This document shows, piece by piece, positions 51,038 through 60,211 of a stretch of DNA of 64,000 nt (position 1 is its first letter; every line of letters starts with the position of its first letter). The notes under the pieces are model-generated. The model made no database searches. It saw only the letters and a list, made by a program, of their open reading frames with translations, and had not been told where the DNA came from. Origin of the DNA: Lachnospiraceae bacterium (GTDB lineage Bacteria; Bacillota_A; Clostridia; Lachnospirales; Lachnospiraceae). The DNA is taken from the NCBI GenBank assembly GCA_017620975.1, contig JAGAUD010000030.1:10560-74559 (forward strand), written 5' to 3'. The position numbers and the translations under genes are program-made.

Positions 51038-51856
51038 ATGGGTAAATCTGCGCGGATGATAAAACGCAGTATAACAGCAAAAAGTGAAATTGTGTTTGAG
51101 CGAAAGCTTTTAGATAAGCCCAGCAGTGTCCATTGGCACAATTTTTGTGAGCTGGACATCATTGTGTCCGGATATGGAACTACCTTTATCAACGGAAGTG
51201 AATATCTGTGCAAGCCTGGAATGATGGTTTTTATGTCACCATCTGATTTCCATGATTACCGTGCAAATGAACTGGAAATATTCAATATCCAGTTTTCGGA
51301 GGAGAGTGTGGACAGTCATATTTTGCATGCACTTATTAACCTGAACAGCAGAATGGTTTGCATGGGGGAAAAGGACAGGAGTATTCTGAGGAATATATGT
51401 GATTTAGTGGAGGGGACAGCTCTGGGTAAGGTCTATAGGAACCTGTATCTTAAAAGAATGGTGGAAAGTATACTGATTCTGTTTTTACAGAATGTAGACA
51501 GCAAAAAGGAAGGAGTATTCAGGGCTGAGCCGGACATTATTCAAGAAATTGTTATTTATATCAATGCTCATTTTGCAGAGAATCTTACACTTAAGGATAT
51601 TGCGAAAGCTTTTCATTTAAATGAAAATTACCTATGCTGCCTGTTCAGACAGCATGTGGGAGAGGGATATAAAAGTTACCTGCGTAAGATAAAGCTGGAG
51701 CATGCAGAAAAACTGATTTTATTTACGAATATGTCAATCACAGAAATTGCGCTTAGCAGTGGATATAATACACAGTCCCATTTTAACAGGGAATTTAAAA
51801 ATATGTTTCATGTAACCCCAAGCAAAATGAGACAGACGAGAGAAAGGTCTTTGTAA
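51038..51856 (+). CDS. AraC family transcriptional regulator (third, distinct)
   Basis: A 272-residue regulator with an N-terminal cupin sensor (VHWHNFCELDIIVSGYGTTFINGSEY, read in parts) and two HTH motifs (LTLKDIAKAFHLNENYLCCLFRQHVG; SITEIALSSGYNTQSHFNREFKNMFHVTPSKMR, shown as regions). It is not closely related to the other two AraC proteins here. The ATG at 51038 is preceded by GGGATGTGG; the upstream frame from 50993 lacks a normal start. It likely controls the divergent GH42 gene and the GH125 gene that follows in the same direction. Confidence 0.88.
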   Translation: MGKSARMIKRSITAKSEIVFERKLLDKPSSVHWHNFCELDIIVSGYGTTFINGSEYLCKPGMMVFMSPSDFHDYRANELEIFNIQFSEESVDSHILHALINLNSRMVCMGEKDRSILRNICDLVEGTALGKVYRNLYLKRMVESILILFLQNVDSKKEGVFRAEPDIIQEIVIYINAHFAENLTLKDIAKAFHLNENYLCCLFRQHVGEGYKSYLRKIKLEHAEKLILFTNMSITEIALSSGYNTQSHFNREFKNMFHVTPSKMRQTRERSL

Positions 51857-51903
51857 ATGCCGCTTTTGAGACAATCGGCATAGATGAAAGGAGTGTTGAA
51901 GGA

Positions 51904-53181
51904 ATGAACATACCAAAAGCGATTAATGAAAGAATAGAAATATATTCCCGGAAATTGGCAGGCAACCCTAAACTTCAGAAGATGTATCGGAATTGTTATC
52001 TGAGTACCTGGGAAACGGCTTTGCAGAAATGTGAGGACGGAACCTACTTTGTGCTGACAGGAGACATTCCTGCCATGTGGCTTCGAGACTCGGCGGCACA
52101 GGTGACCCATTATATTCCTTTGTCCGGGGATGCGCAGGTGGCGGAAGTGATCGAAGGGGTGATCAGAAGGCAATTTATGTACATTGAGATCGACCCTTAT
52201 GCCAATGCATTCAATCAGGAATCCAATGACAAGGGGCATGTAGATGACATACCCAAGAAAGGACCCTGGGTGTGGGAAAGGAAATATGAGGTGGATTCTC
52301 TGTGTTATCCTATCAGGCTGCTGTATCTTTACTGGAAACAGACGGGTAAGGAGGAGCTGATCAAAGAGACGCTGGAAAAAGTGGTACAGATCATACTAAA
52401 AGTCTGGACTGTGGAGCAGCATCATATTGAAAAGTCTCCCTATCGTTTCACTAGACCAAATGCCAGAAAGCCCTGGAGTACTATCTACAACGAAGGAATG
52501 GGTAATCCTGTAGTATATACAGGTATGACCTGGTCCGGATTTCGCCCAAGTGATGACGGCTGCCAATATGGTTATCTGATCGCATCCGAAATGTTTGCAG
52601 TGGTAGTGCTGGGATATATGGAGGAGATGCTGACTGCTGTTTGCGGCAACACGGAACTGGCACAGAAGTGCCGCGAGCTTAGATTGCAGATTGATGCGGG
52701 CATTCAGGAGTATTCTGTGGTTGATCAGCCGGGATATGGCAAAATATATGCATGTGAAACAGATGGAATGGGCAATTATTCCATGATTGATGATGCCAAT
52801 ATCCCTAGTCTGCTTTCCATTCCTTATATCGGATATGCGGAGGCTGCAGATCCCATATATCAGAATACCAGGAAGTTTTTGCTAAGCAAGGACAATCCCT
52901 ATTATTTTGAAGGAAAATATGCAAAAGGGATCGGTTCAAGGCATACACCGGAGGATTTTGTATGGCACATGGCGTTAGTGATGCAGGGATTGACATCTGT
53001 CAATGATGAGGAAAAGAGAGAACTTTTAGAAATGATCGTTGCGACAGATGCAGATACCGGTTATCTGCACGAAGGATTTCATGTGGATGATCCCCATCAG
53101 TTTACAAGAGAATGGTTCACCTGGCCAAATGCTTTGTTTGCAGAATATGTAGAGAAATGCGTGGATGAAAAGGTGATATAA
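51904..53181 (+). CDS. GH125 exo-alpha-1,6-mannosidase (metal-independent alpha-mannosidase, DUF1237)
   Basis: A 425-residue protein of family GH125. The stretch LTGDIPAMWLRDSAAQV (52-68) and the NQESNDKGH segment are diagnostic; candidate catalytic residues are the Asp in SGFRPSDDG and the Glu in the C-terminal EGFHVDD region. Known members are inverting alpha-1,6-mannosidases that trim mannose from host N-glycans or yeast mannan. No signal peptide, so it acts on imported oligosaccharide. It lies 47 bases after the third AraC gene with SD GAAGGA. It is the clearest pointer to a mannose-containing ligand for the locus. Confidence 0.92.
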   Translation: MNIPKAINERIEIYSRKLAGNPKLQKMYRNCYLSTWETALQKCEDGTYFVLTGDIPAMWLRDSAAQVTHYIPLSGDAQVAEVIEGVIRRQFMYIEIDPYANAFNQESNDKGHVDDIPKKGPWVWERKYEVDSLCYPIRLLYLYWKQTGKEELIKETLEKVVQIILKVWTVEQHHIEKSPYRFTRPNARKPWSTIYNEGMGNPVVYTGMTWSGFRPSDDGCQYGYLIASEMFAVVVLGYMEEMLTAVCGNTELAQKCRELRLQIDAGIQEYSVVDQPGYGKIYACETDGMGNYSMIDDANIPSLLSIPYIGYAEAADPIYQNTRKFLLSKDNPYYFEGKYAKGIGSRHTPEDFVWHMALVMQGLTSVNDEEKRELLEMIVATDADTGYLHEGFHVDDPHQFTREWFTWPNALFAEYVEKCVDEKVI

Positions 53182-53257
53182 AGTGTTATTTATTCATCAA
53201 CTCTATGGTTTGGCTGCCTACAGTATGGAATTCATCCCCCGCTCTGGTTATTTAAGG

Positions 53258-53286
53258 TTGACATCTACTTCAAAAAAACATATACT
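53258..53286 (+). promoter_or_regulatory. promoter of the hisS-aspS operon
   Basis: TTGACA (53258-53263), 17 bases, TATACT (53281-53286). The leader to ATG 53349 is about 55 bases, too short for a T-box. Confidence 0.88.
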
Positions 53287-53348
53287 TGTGAAGAAAGAAA
53301 TTTGTTAAAATATAGAAGAAATACTTTATAGAGACAGGGAGATGAATT

Positions 53349-54611
53349 ATGGCACTCAGTAAGAAGCCGACGACCGGCATGAAAGATATTTTACCTGAGG
53401 AGATGCAGATCCGCGATTATGTGATGGGTGTAATCAAAGAGACCTACGGTAAATTTGGCTTTACTTCCATTGAGACCCCTTGTGTAGAAAATATTGCGAA
53501 CTTAAGCAGCAAGCAGGGTGGAGACAATGAAAAACTGATTTTTAAAATTTTAAAGAGAGGCGAGAAGTTGAACGTGGAAGCAGCTACCACTGAGGATGAG
53601 GTGGTGGACAGTGGATTAAGATACGATCTGACCGTTCCGCTTGTGAGATTTTATTCCAACAACGCAGCACAGCTGCCTTCTCCTTTTAAAGCACTGCAGA
53701 TGGGCAACGTGTGGAGAGCCGACCGTCCGCAGAGAGGAAGATATCGTCAGTTCATGCAGTGTGATATCGATATTTTGGGCGAGCCTTCCAATTTGGCTGA
53801 GATCGAACTGATCCTTGCTACTACCACTACCCTTGGTAAACTGGGCTTCAAGGGCTTCCGGATTCGTATCAATGAAAGAAGAATCCTGAAAGCAATGGCG
53901 GCTTACAGCGGTTTCCCGGAAGAATCCTATGACAGTGTATTCATTACACTGGATAAGATGGACAAGATCGGTCTGGAAGGCGTAGAAGAAGAGCTTTTAA
54001 ATAACGGTTTTGCCAAGGAGAGCGTAGATAAGTATCTGGAGCTGTTCAAGGGTCTGGAAGAGGCTGAAGATGGTGTGGCTTATCTGGCAAACGTACTGGA
54101 AGGCTTTTTAGAGTCAGATGTAGAGCAGAGCCTGCAGGAAATCATTGCCAGCGTAAAGGCTACCAGATCTTCTGATTTTGAAATCGTATTTGATGCTACC
54201 TTGGTAAGAGGTATGTCTTATTATACCGGAACTATTTTTGAGATTGCTATGCCTGAATTCGGCGGGAGCTGCGGCGGTGGCGGAAGATATGATAAGATGG
54301 TAGGTAAATTTACCGGTAAGGATGTTCCGGCCTGTGGATTTTCCATCGGATTTGAAAGAATCATTCTGCTGCTAATGGAGAGCGGATTTAAAGTACCTTC
54401 CCAGCCTGAAAAAATAGCTTATCTGATTGAAAAAGGGGTAAGCGGAGAGGCACTGTGCCAAGTGATCGCTGAGGCACAGGAAGCACGTAAGGACGGCACA
54501 CGGGTGTTGGTAGCCCGTATGAATAAGAACAAGAAGTTCCAGAAGGAGCAGCTTGAAAAGGAAGGCTACACACAGTTTAAAGAATTCTATAAGGATCCGC
54601 TGAAGCAGTAA
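53349..54611 (+). CDS. hisS: histidyl-tRNA synthetase
   Basis: A 420-residue class II aminoacyl-tRNA synthetase charging tRNA-His. Motif 1 region YGKFGFTSIETPCVE, motif 2 with FKALQMGNVWRADRPQRGRYRQFMQ (read in parts), the His-specific LVRGMSYYTGTIFE and GGGRYDKMV, and motif 3 GFSIGFERI are all present. The C-terminal anticodon domain is normal in length. SD GGGAG upstream of ATG 53349. It leads an operon with aspS, the standard neighbour in Firmicutes. Confidence 0.97.
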   Translation: MALSKKPTTGMKDILPEEMQIRDYVMGVIKETYGKFGFTSIETPCVENIANLSSKQGGDNEKLIFKILKRGEKLNVEAATTEDEVVDSGLRYDLTVPLVRFYSNNAAQLPSPFKALQMGNVWRADRPQRGRYRQFMQCDIDILGEPSNLAEIELILATTTTLGKLGFKGFRIRINERRILKAMAAYSGFPEESYDSVFITLDKMDKIGLEGVEEELLNNGFAKESVDKYLELFKGLEEAEDGVAYLANVLEGFLESDVEQSLQEIIASVKATRSSDFEIVFDATLVRGMSYYTGTIFEIAMPEFGGSCGGGGRYDKMVGKFTGKDVPACGFSIGFERIILLLMESGFKVPSQPEKIAYLIEKGVSGEALCQVIAEAQEARKDGTRVLVARMNKNKKFQKEQLEKEGYTQFKEFYKDPLKQ

Positions 54612-54635
54612 GCGGTAGGAAAGGAAGAATATATT

Positions 54636-56426
54636 ATGGCTGAATCAATGAAAGGTCTGAAAAGGACGATGCGCTGCGGAGAATTGTCTGCTGCCAATGT
54701 GGGTGAAGTTGTTACCGTCATGGGCTGGGTGCAGAAGCAGCGTAACAAGGGTGGTATTATTTTCGTAGACCTGCGTGACAGAGAAGGTATCTTACAGGTG
54801 ATTTTTGAAGAGAGCGACTGCGGTGCTGAGAATTTTGCAAAAGCAGAAAAGCTGCGCAGTGAGTTCGTTGTGGCTGTAGTAGGTCGTGTAGAGAAGCGTG
54901 CCGGTGCGGTAAATGAGAATCTGGCTACAGGTGAAATCGAAATCAGAGCAACCGAGCTTCGTATTTTATCGGAAGCAGAGACACCGCCTTTCCCTGTAGA
55001 GGCTGATATCAAGACAAAGGAAGAACTGCGCCTGAAATATCGTTATCTGGATCTGAGAAGACCGAATCTGCAGAAGAATCTGATGCTTAGAAGTAAGATT
55101 ACCACAACCATCCGTTCCTTTATGAGCGAAAATGGTTTCCTGGAAATCGAGACTCCTATTTTGAATAAGTCTACCCCGGAAGGAGCAAGAGACTATCTGG
55201 TACCCAGCCGTGTGCATCCCGGTACCTTCTATGCGCTGCCGCAATCTCCTCAGATTTTCAAGCAGCTGTTGATGTGTTCCGGTTACGACCGTTATTTCCA
55301 GATTGCAAAGTGCTTCCGCGATGAAGATCTGCGTGCAGACAGACAGCCGGAATTTACCCAGGTAGACCTGGAGATGTCCTTCGTGGATGTGGATGATGTA
55401 ATCGATGCTACCGAGAGAATGGTGCAGAGAGTATGTAAGGAAGCTATCGGACTGGATGTAGAGCTTCCCATCAAGCGTATGACCTGGCATGAGGCTATGA
55501 ACCGTTTCGGTTCTGATAAACCGGATACCCGTTTCGGTCTGGAACTGGTAGATGTATCTGAAGTTGTGGCAGGTTGTGGTTTTGGTGTATTTACTTCTGC
55601 TCTGGAAAACGGCGGCAGCGTACGTGGTATCAATGTAAAAGGACAGGCTGAAATGCCTCGTAAGAAGATAGATGCACTGGTAGAGTTCGCTAAGGGCTAT
55701 GGTGCTAAGGGACTGGCTTATCTGTCGGTGCAGAAGGACGGCAGCTACAAGTCTTCTTTTGCAAAATTCATGACTGAGGAGCAGCTGGCTGCGCTGGTAA
55801 GTGCTATGGGCGGTGAACCCGGAGACTTGCTTCTGTTTGCAGCTGATAAGAATAACATCGTATGGTCCGTACTGGGCGCTTTAAGATGTGAAGTAGCAAA
55901 GCAACTCGATTTGATCGACCAGAGCAAGTTCAACTTCCTGTGGATTACCGAGTTCCCTCTGCTTGAGTGGAGTGAAGAGGAAGATCGTTTCGTAGCAATG
56001 CACCATCCATTTACCATGCCTATGGACGAAGATCTGGAACTGCTTGATAGCGATCCCGGCAAGGTACGTGCGAAAGCTTATGATATCGTGTTAAATGGTG
56101 TAGAGCTTGGCGGCGGCAGTGTACGAATCTTCCAGAATGACGTACAGGAGAAGATGTTCGAGGTGCTTGGATTTACCAAGGAGCAGGCATATGACAGATT
56201 TGGTTTCCTGTTAAATGCATTTAAGTACGGTGTTCCCCCTCACGCAGGACTGGCTATCGGTCTGGACCGTTTCGTTATGCTTCTGGTGAAGGCTGAGAGT
56301 ATCCGTGAGGTAATTGCGTTCCCGAAGGTTAAGGATGCGTCCTGTCTGATGACCAACGCTCCGGATGTGGTAGATCAAAAACAGCTTGATGAGTTGTATC
56401 TGGCTTGTAAGCCTGTGGAAGAGTAA
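54636..56426 (+). CDS. aspS: aspartyl-tRNA synthetase
   Basis: A 596-residue bacterial-type enzyme. The N-terminal OB-fold anticodon domain (VMGWVQKQRNKGGIIFVDLRDREG), motif 1, motif 2 with FRDEDLRADRQPEFTQ, the bacterial insertion (GAD) domain and motif 3 with GLAIGLDRFVML are all present. Whether it charges only tRNA-Asp or also tRNA-Asn cannot be told from the sequence alone. It lies 24 bases after hisS with SD GGAAAGGAAG. Confidence 0.97.
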   Translation: MAESMKGLKRTMRCGELSAANVGEVVTVMGWVQKQRNKGGIIFVDLRDREGILQVIFEESDCGAENFAKAEKLRSEFVVAVVGRVEKRAGAVNENLATGEIEIRATELRILSEAETPPFPVEADIKTKEELRLKYRYLDLRRPNLQKNLMLRSKITTTIRSFMSENGFLEIETPILNKSTPEGARDYLVPSRVHPGTFYALPQSPQIFKQLLMCSGYDRYFQIAKCFRDEDLRADRQPEFTQVDLEMSFVDVDDVIDATERMVQRVCKEAIGLDVELPIKRMTWHEAMNRFGSDKPDTRFGLELVDVSEVVAGCGFGVFTSALENGGSVRGINVKGQAEMPRKKIDALVEFAKGYGAKGLAYLSVQKDGSYKSSFAKFMTEEQLAALVSAMGGEPGDLLLFAADKNNIVWSVLGALRCEVAKQLDLIDQSKFNFLWITEFPLLEWSEEEDRFVAMHHPFTMPMDEDLELLDSDPGKVRAKAYDIVLNGVELGGGSVRIFQNDVQEKMFEVLGFTKEQAYDRFGFLLNAFKYGVPPHAGLAIGLDRFVMLLVKAESIREVIAFPKVKDASCLMTNAPDVVDQKQLDELYLACKPVEE

Positions 56427-56445
56427 GTAAAAGAATAATAAATAT

Positions 56446-58239
56446 ATGAAAAGATTATTGGTTTATCTGAAAAGTTACAAGAAAGAGACAGTGCTGGCAC
56501 CGCTTTTTAAGCTGCTGGAAGCTTTCTTTGAATTGCTGGTACCCCTTGTCATGGCGAGCATCATCGACCATGGCATCGCGGACCGCGATTTTGGCTACAT
56601 TGGCAAGATGGGACTGTGTCTGATCGGACTGGCTGTTATCGGTCTTGTCAGTTCCATCACCGCACAGTTCTTTGCAGCCAGAGCGGCCGTTGGCTTTGCC
56701 ACTAAGGTGCGTCAGGCACTGTTTGATCATATCCAGGCGCTGAACTTTACCAATATTGATAAAGCTGGTACCTCTACGATGATTACAAGGATGACCAGTG
56801 ACATTAATCAGGTGCAGTCCGGTGTGAACATGGTACTGCGCCTGTTCTTACGTTCACCGATCATTGTGTTTGGTGCCATGATCATGGCTTTTACCATCGA
56901 TGTAAAGAGCGCGCTGGTGTTTGTTGTGGCGATTCCGCTGATGGCAATCGTGGTATTTGGTGTCATCTTATCTACCATTCCTATGTACCGCAAGGTGCAG
57001 GCTGCTCTGGATAAAGTACTTGGCATTACCCGTGAGAATCTGACCGGTGTGAGAGTCATCCGTGCATTCCATCAAGAGGAAGAAGAGGAAGAGCGTTTTC
57101 GCGAAAATAATGAGGCGTTGGCTTCACTACAGATGTTCGTAGGGAAAATCAGTGCCTGCATGAATCCTGTGACTTACGTGATTGTAAATGGTGCTGTCAT
57201 TGCTCTGATCTATGTGGGTGCGATTCAGGTTAATGTGGGTAATCTGAGCCGGGGTGAAGTGGTTGCCATTATTAACTACATGAACCAGATTCTGGTGGAG
57301 CTGGTGAAACTGGCAAATCTGATTATTACCATAACCAAGGCGCTGGCATGTGCTGATCGGGTGGCAGCAGTGTTTGAGCTGGAAGAGGAAAGTGAAGTTG
57401 CAGGTCGGATAGGTATGGCTAAAGTTTCCGCCCCGTTCCTTGTATTTGAACATGTATCTCTGACGTATCAGGGCGCCGGTGACAAGACGCTGCAGGATAT
57501 GAACTTTACCGTTAATAAAGGTGATACAGTAGGTGTCATTGGTGGTACCGGTTCCGGTAAAACTTCTCTGGTGAATCTGATTCCCGGCTTTTATCCTGCC
57601 ACAGAGGGCGTGATTCGTTTGGAAGGAAGAGATATTTCCACTATTCCTCAGGAGGAGCTGCGCGGCAGAATCGGTGTGGTACCTCAGAAAGCAGTGCTTT
57701 TCAAGGGAACCATCAGAAGCAATCTGTTGTGGGGCAGACCGGAGGCAACTGATGAGGAACTGTGGGAAGCCATTGACATTGCCCAGGCAAGAGAAGTGGT
57801 GGAAGGCAAAGAAGGCAGGTTGGATGCCACGGTAGCACAGAACGGTAAGAATTTTTCAGGAGGTCAGAAACAGCGTTTGACGATTGCAAGAGCGCTGGTG
57901 CGCAAACCTGATATTTTAATCCTGGATGACAGCGCTTCTGCACTGGACTACGCAACAGATGCGAAGCTTCGTATGGCTTTACGTAAGATAGAGAATACTA
58001 CCACAACCTTTATTGTGTCTCAGAGGGCATCTTCCATTATGCACGCGGATCAGATTATTGTACTGGATGATGGTGAGATTGCAGGTCTTGGTACCCATGA
58101 GGAATTACTGGCAAATTGTGAAGTATATCAGGAAATCTATTATTCTCAGTATCCGGAGAAGAAGGGAATGCAGGACAAGGCAGCAGGAGGACAGCCTTCT
58201 GGCAGTCAGCTTTCCGGGAAAGGAGGCAGTCAGTCATGA
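56446..58239 (+). CDS. ABC exporter half, degenerate-site subunit (with transmembrane domain)
   Basis: A 597-residue protein with a six-helix membrane domain (about residues 15-300) and an ATPase domain: Walker A GGTGSGKT (366-373), signature FSGGQ (470-474), Walker B LILDD with Asp494-Asp495. The second Asp replaces the catalytic Glu, so its own ATP site is non-hydrolytic. Heterodimeric exporters of the TM287/288 type show the same feature. The stop overlaps the next ATG (ATGA). The C-terminal tail (GGQPSGSQLSGKGGSQS) is low complexity. Exports lipid, peptide or drug. Confidence 0.92.
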   Translation: MKRLLVYLKSYKKETVLAPLFKLLEAFFELLVPLVMASIIDHGIADRDFGYIGKMGLCLIGLAVIGLVSSITAQFFAARAAVGFATKVRQALFDHIQALNFTNIDKAGTSTMITRMTSDINQVQSGVNMVLRLFLRSPIIVFGAMIMAFTIDVKSALVFVVAIPLMAIVVFGVILSTIPMYRKVQAALDKVLGITRENLTGVRVIRAFHQEEEEEERFRENNEALASLQMFVGKISACMNPVTYVIVNGAVIALIYVGAIQVNVGNLSRGEVVAIINYMNQILVELVKLANLIITITKALACADRVAAVFELEEESEVAGRIGMAKVSAPFLVFEHVSLTYQGAGDKTLQDMNFTVNKGDTVGVIGGTGSGKTSLVNLIPGFYPATEGVIRLEGRDISTIPQEELRGRIGVVPQKAVLFKGTIRSNLLWGRPEATDEELWEAIDIAQAREVVEGKEGRLDATVAQNGKNFSGGQKQRLTIARALVRKPDILILDDSASALDYATDAKLRMALRKIENTTTTFIVSQRASSIMHADQIIVLDDGEIAGLGTHEELLANCEVYQEIYYSQYPEKKGMQDKAAGGQPSGSQLSGKGGSQS

Positions 58240-59972
58240 AACAAAAAGATACTATTTTAAAAGTGCTGCGTTACATACGCAAGTATCAGTTTCAGGTAAT
58301 TCTTTCTTTAGCACTGGCTGCGCTGACGGTAGCGCTTACTCTCTATATACCGATTCTTACCGGTGATGCTGTGGATTTGATCGTGGACAAAGGTCTGGTG
58401 GATATGGCGGGAATCTTTTTCATTATGAAAAAGATTGCAATTGTAATGGTGATTACAGCGGTGGGGCAGTGGGTTATGAATACCTGTAATAACTACATTA
58501 CTTATCATGTGGTAAAGGATATCAGAGAGGATGCTTTTCATAAGCTGGAGCGTCTGCCCTTAAAATATTTGGATTCCAAAGCTTACGGCGATATTGTGAG
58601 CCGTGTCATTTCCGACGTAGATACTTTTGCAGACGGACTGCTGATGGGATTTACCCAGCTGTTTACCGGCGTCATTACCATCCTTGGTACTTTGGGATTC
58701 ATGCTGGTGACTAATGTGCCCATTACCCTGGTGGTAGTGTGTATCACTCCGGTTTCTTTCCTAGTGGCCAAATTCATTGCAACCAGAACTTACAGCATGT
58801 TTAAACTGCAATCTGAAACAAGAGGAGAGCAGACTTCTTTGATTGAAGAAATGATTGGTAATCAGAAGATTGTAAAGATTTTCTCGCAGGAAAAAGCAGT
58901 GAAAGAGCAGTTTGCGGAGATTAACGGCAGATTGGAGAAATGCTCTTTGAAAGCAATTTTCTTTTCTTCCATTACCAATCCGGCAACTCGTTTTGTCAAC
59001 AGTTTGGTGTATGCAGGTGTAGGAATCTTTGGCGCATTTATTGCAATCAAAGGCGGTATCAGTGTAGGACGGCTGTCTTGTTTCTTAAGCTATGCCAACC
59101 AGTATACCAAGCCATTTAACGAGATATCGGGAGTAGTGACCGAGCTTCAGAATGCCATTGTGTGTGCATCACGCATTTTTGAATTGATAGGGGAAGAACC
59201 TCAGGTGCCTGATAAAACAGATGCAAAGGTACTTACAAATGCAGAAGGCAATGTAGAGCTTGAAAGCGTTCATTTCCGGTATGTACCGGAGAAAAAGCTG
59301 ATTCAGGACTTCAATCTGACAGTAAAGCCCGGGCAGAGAGTGGCTATCGTAGGTCCTACGGGCTGCGGTAAAACCACAGTCATCAATCTGCTCATGCGGT
59401 TTTATGATGTGGACAGCGGTTCTATCAGGGTGGACGGAACTGATATCAGGGATATTACAAGAGGAAGCCTCCGCACCAGCTATGGCATGGTGCTTCAGGA
59501 TACGTGGCTGCGTACAGGTACCATTCGAGATAATATCCGGATGGGCAAGCCTCAGGCAAGTGAGGATGAGGTGATTGCAGCTGCTAAAGCAGCCCATGCT
59601 CACAGCTTTATCAAACGACTGCCTCAGGGGTATGATACTGTGATTGCGGAGGATGGCGGCGGTCTGTCACAGGGTCAAAAGCAGCTATTATGTATTGCAA
59701 GAGTCATGCTTTGCCTGCCGCCGATGTTGATATTGGATGAGGCAACATCTTCTATTGATACACGTACGGAAATCAGGATTCAGAAAGCATTTTCCGGAAT
59801 GATGGAAGGGCGCACCAGCTTTATTGTGGCCCACAGGTTGTCTACCATTCGTGAGGCTGATATTATCCTGGTGATGAAAGATGGTAATATTATCGAACAG
59901 GGAGATCATGAGACGCTCCTTGAAGAGGGTGGGTTCTATGCCCAGCTTTACAATAGCCAGTTTGCGGGCTAA
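58236..59972 (+). CDS. ABC exporter half, catalytic-site subunit (with transmembrane domain)
   Basis: A 578-residue partner of the preceding protein: six-helix membrane domain and ATPase with Walker A GPTGCGKT (373-380), signature LSQGQ (477-481) and Walker B LILDE with catalytic Glu502. The altered signature (Gln for the second Gly) completes the degenerate site with the Asp of its partner, while the other site (its own Walker motifs with the partner LSGGQ-type signature) stays normal. The pair is thus a typical asymmetric exporter. ATGA overlap gives translational coupling. A terminator follows at 60058. Confidence 0.93.
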   Translation: MKQKDTILKVLRYIRKYQFQVILSLALAALTVALTLYIPILTGDAVDLIVDKGLVDMAGIFFIMKKIAIVMVITAVGQWVMNTCNNYITYHVVKDIREDAFHKLERLPLKYLDSKAYGDIVSRVISDVDTFADGLLMGFTQLFTGVITILGTLGFMLVTNVPITLVVVCITPVSFLVAKFIATRTYSMFKLQSETRGEQTSLIEEMIGNQKIVKIFSQEKAVKEQFAEINGRLEKCSLKAIFFSSITNPATRFVNSLVYAGVGIFGAFIAIKGGISVGRLSCFLSYANQYTKPFNEISGVVTELQNAIVCASRIFELIGEEPQVPDKTDAKVLTNAEGNVELESVHFRYVPEKKLIQDFNLTVKPGQRVAIVGPTGCGKTTVINLLMRFYDVDSGSIRVDGTDIRDITRGSLRTSYGMVLQDTWLRTGTIRDNIRMGKPQASEDEVIAAAKAAHAHSFIKRLPQGYDTVIAEDGGGLSQGQKQLLCIARVMLCLPPMLILDEATSSIDTRTEIRIQKAFSGMMEGRTSFIVAHRLSTIREADIILVMKDGNIIEQGDHETLLEEGGFYAQLYNSQFAG

Positions 59973-60057
59973 CGTTATCTTTATATCGCAAATTATTTTT
60001 CAAGAATAAGCCGGACGAAAGCGGCAAGTAATGTAAAAAGAATGAGTAAAATGAAAC

Positions 60058-60094
60058 CGAGCCATAGCGGACAAATGCTATAGCTCGATTTTTT
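60058..60094 (+). terminator. terminator after the ABC exporter operon
   Basis: CGAGCCATAGC and GCTATAGCTCG (one mismatch) around an 8-base loop, followed by ATTTTTTA. Confidence 0.85.
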
Positions 60095-60136
60095 ATATAT
60101 TATGTAACAAGTTATAAATGTCTAAAAATTAATTAA

Positions 60137-60165
60137 TTGACAAATGGGCAATAGTATGATAGTGT
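60137..60165 (+). promoter_or_regulatory. promoter of the HTH/HipA-like pair
   Basis: TTGACA (60137-60142), 17 bases, TAGTGT (60160-60165). The -10 is poor; TATGAT at 60154-60159 is a better hexamer but too close to the -35. The assignment is tentative. Confidence 0.45.
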
Positions 60166-60211
60166 TATGTCAGGGTAAAATAGTTAGCAGCCGATAGGTA
60201 GAGGTAATGCC

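Noticed and set aside
53182..53348. T-box riboswitch before hisS
   Set aside because: The leader from the promoter is only about 55 bases and shows no T-box sequence or terminator/antiterminator fold.
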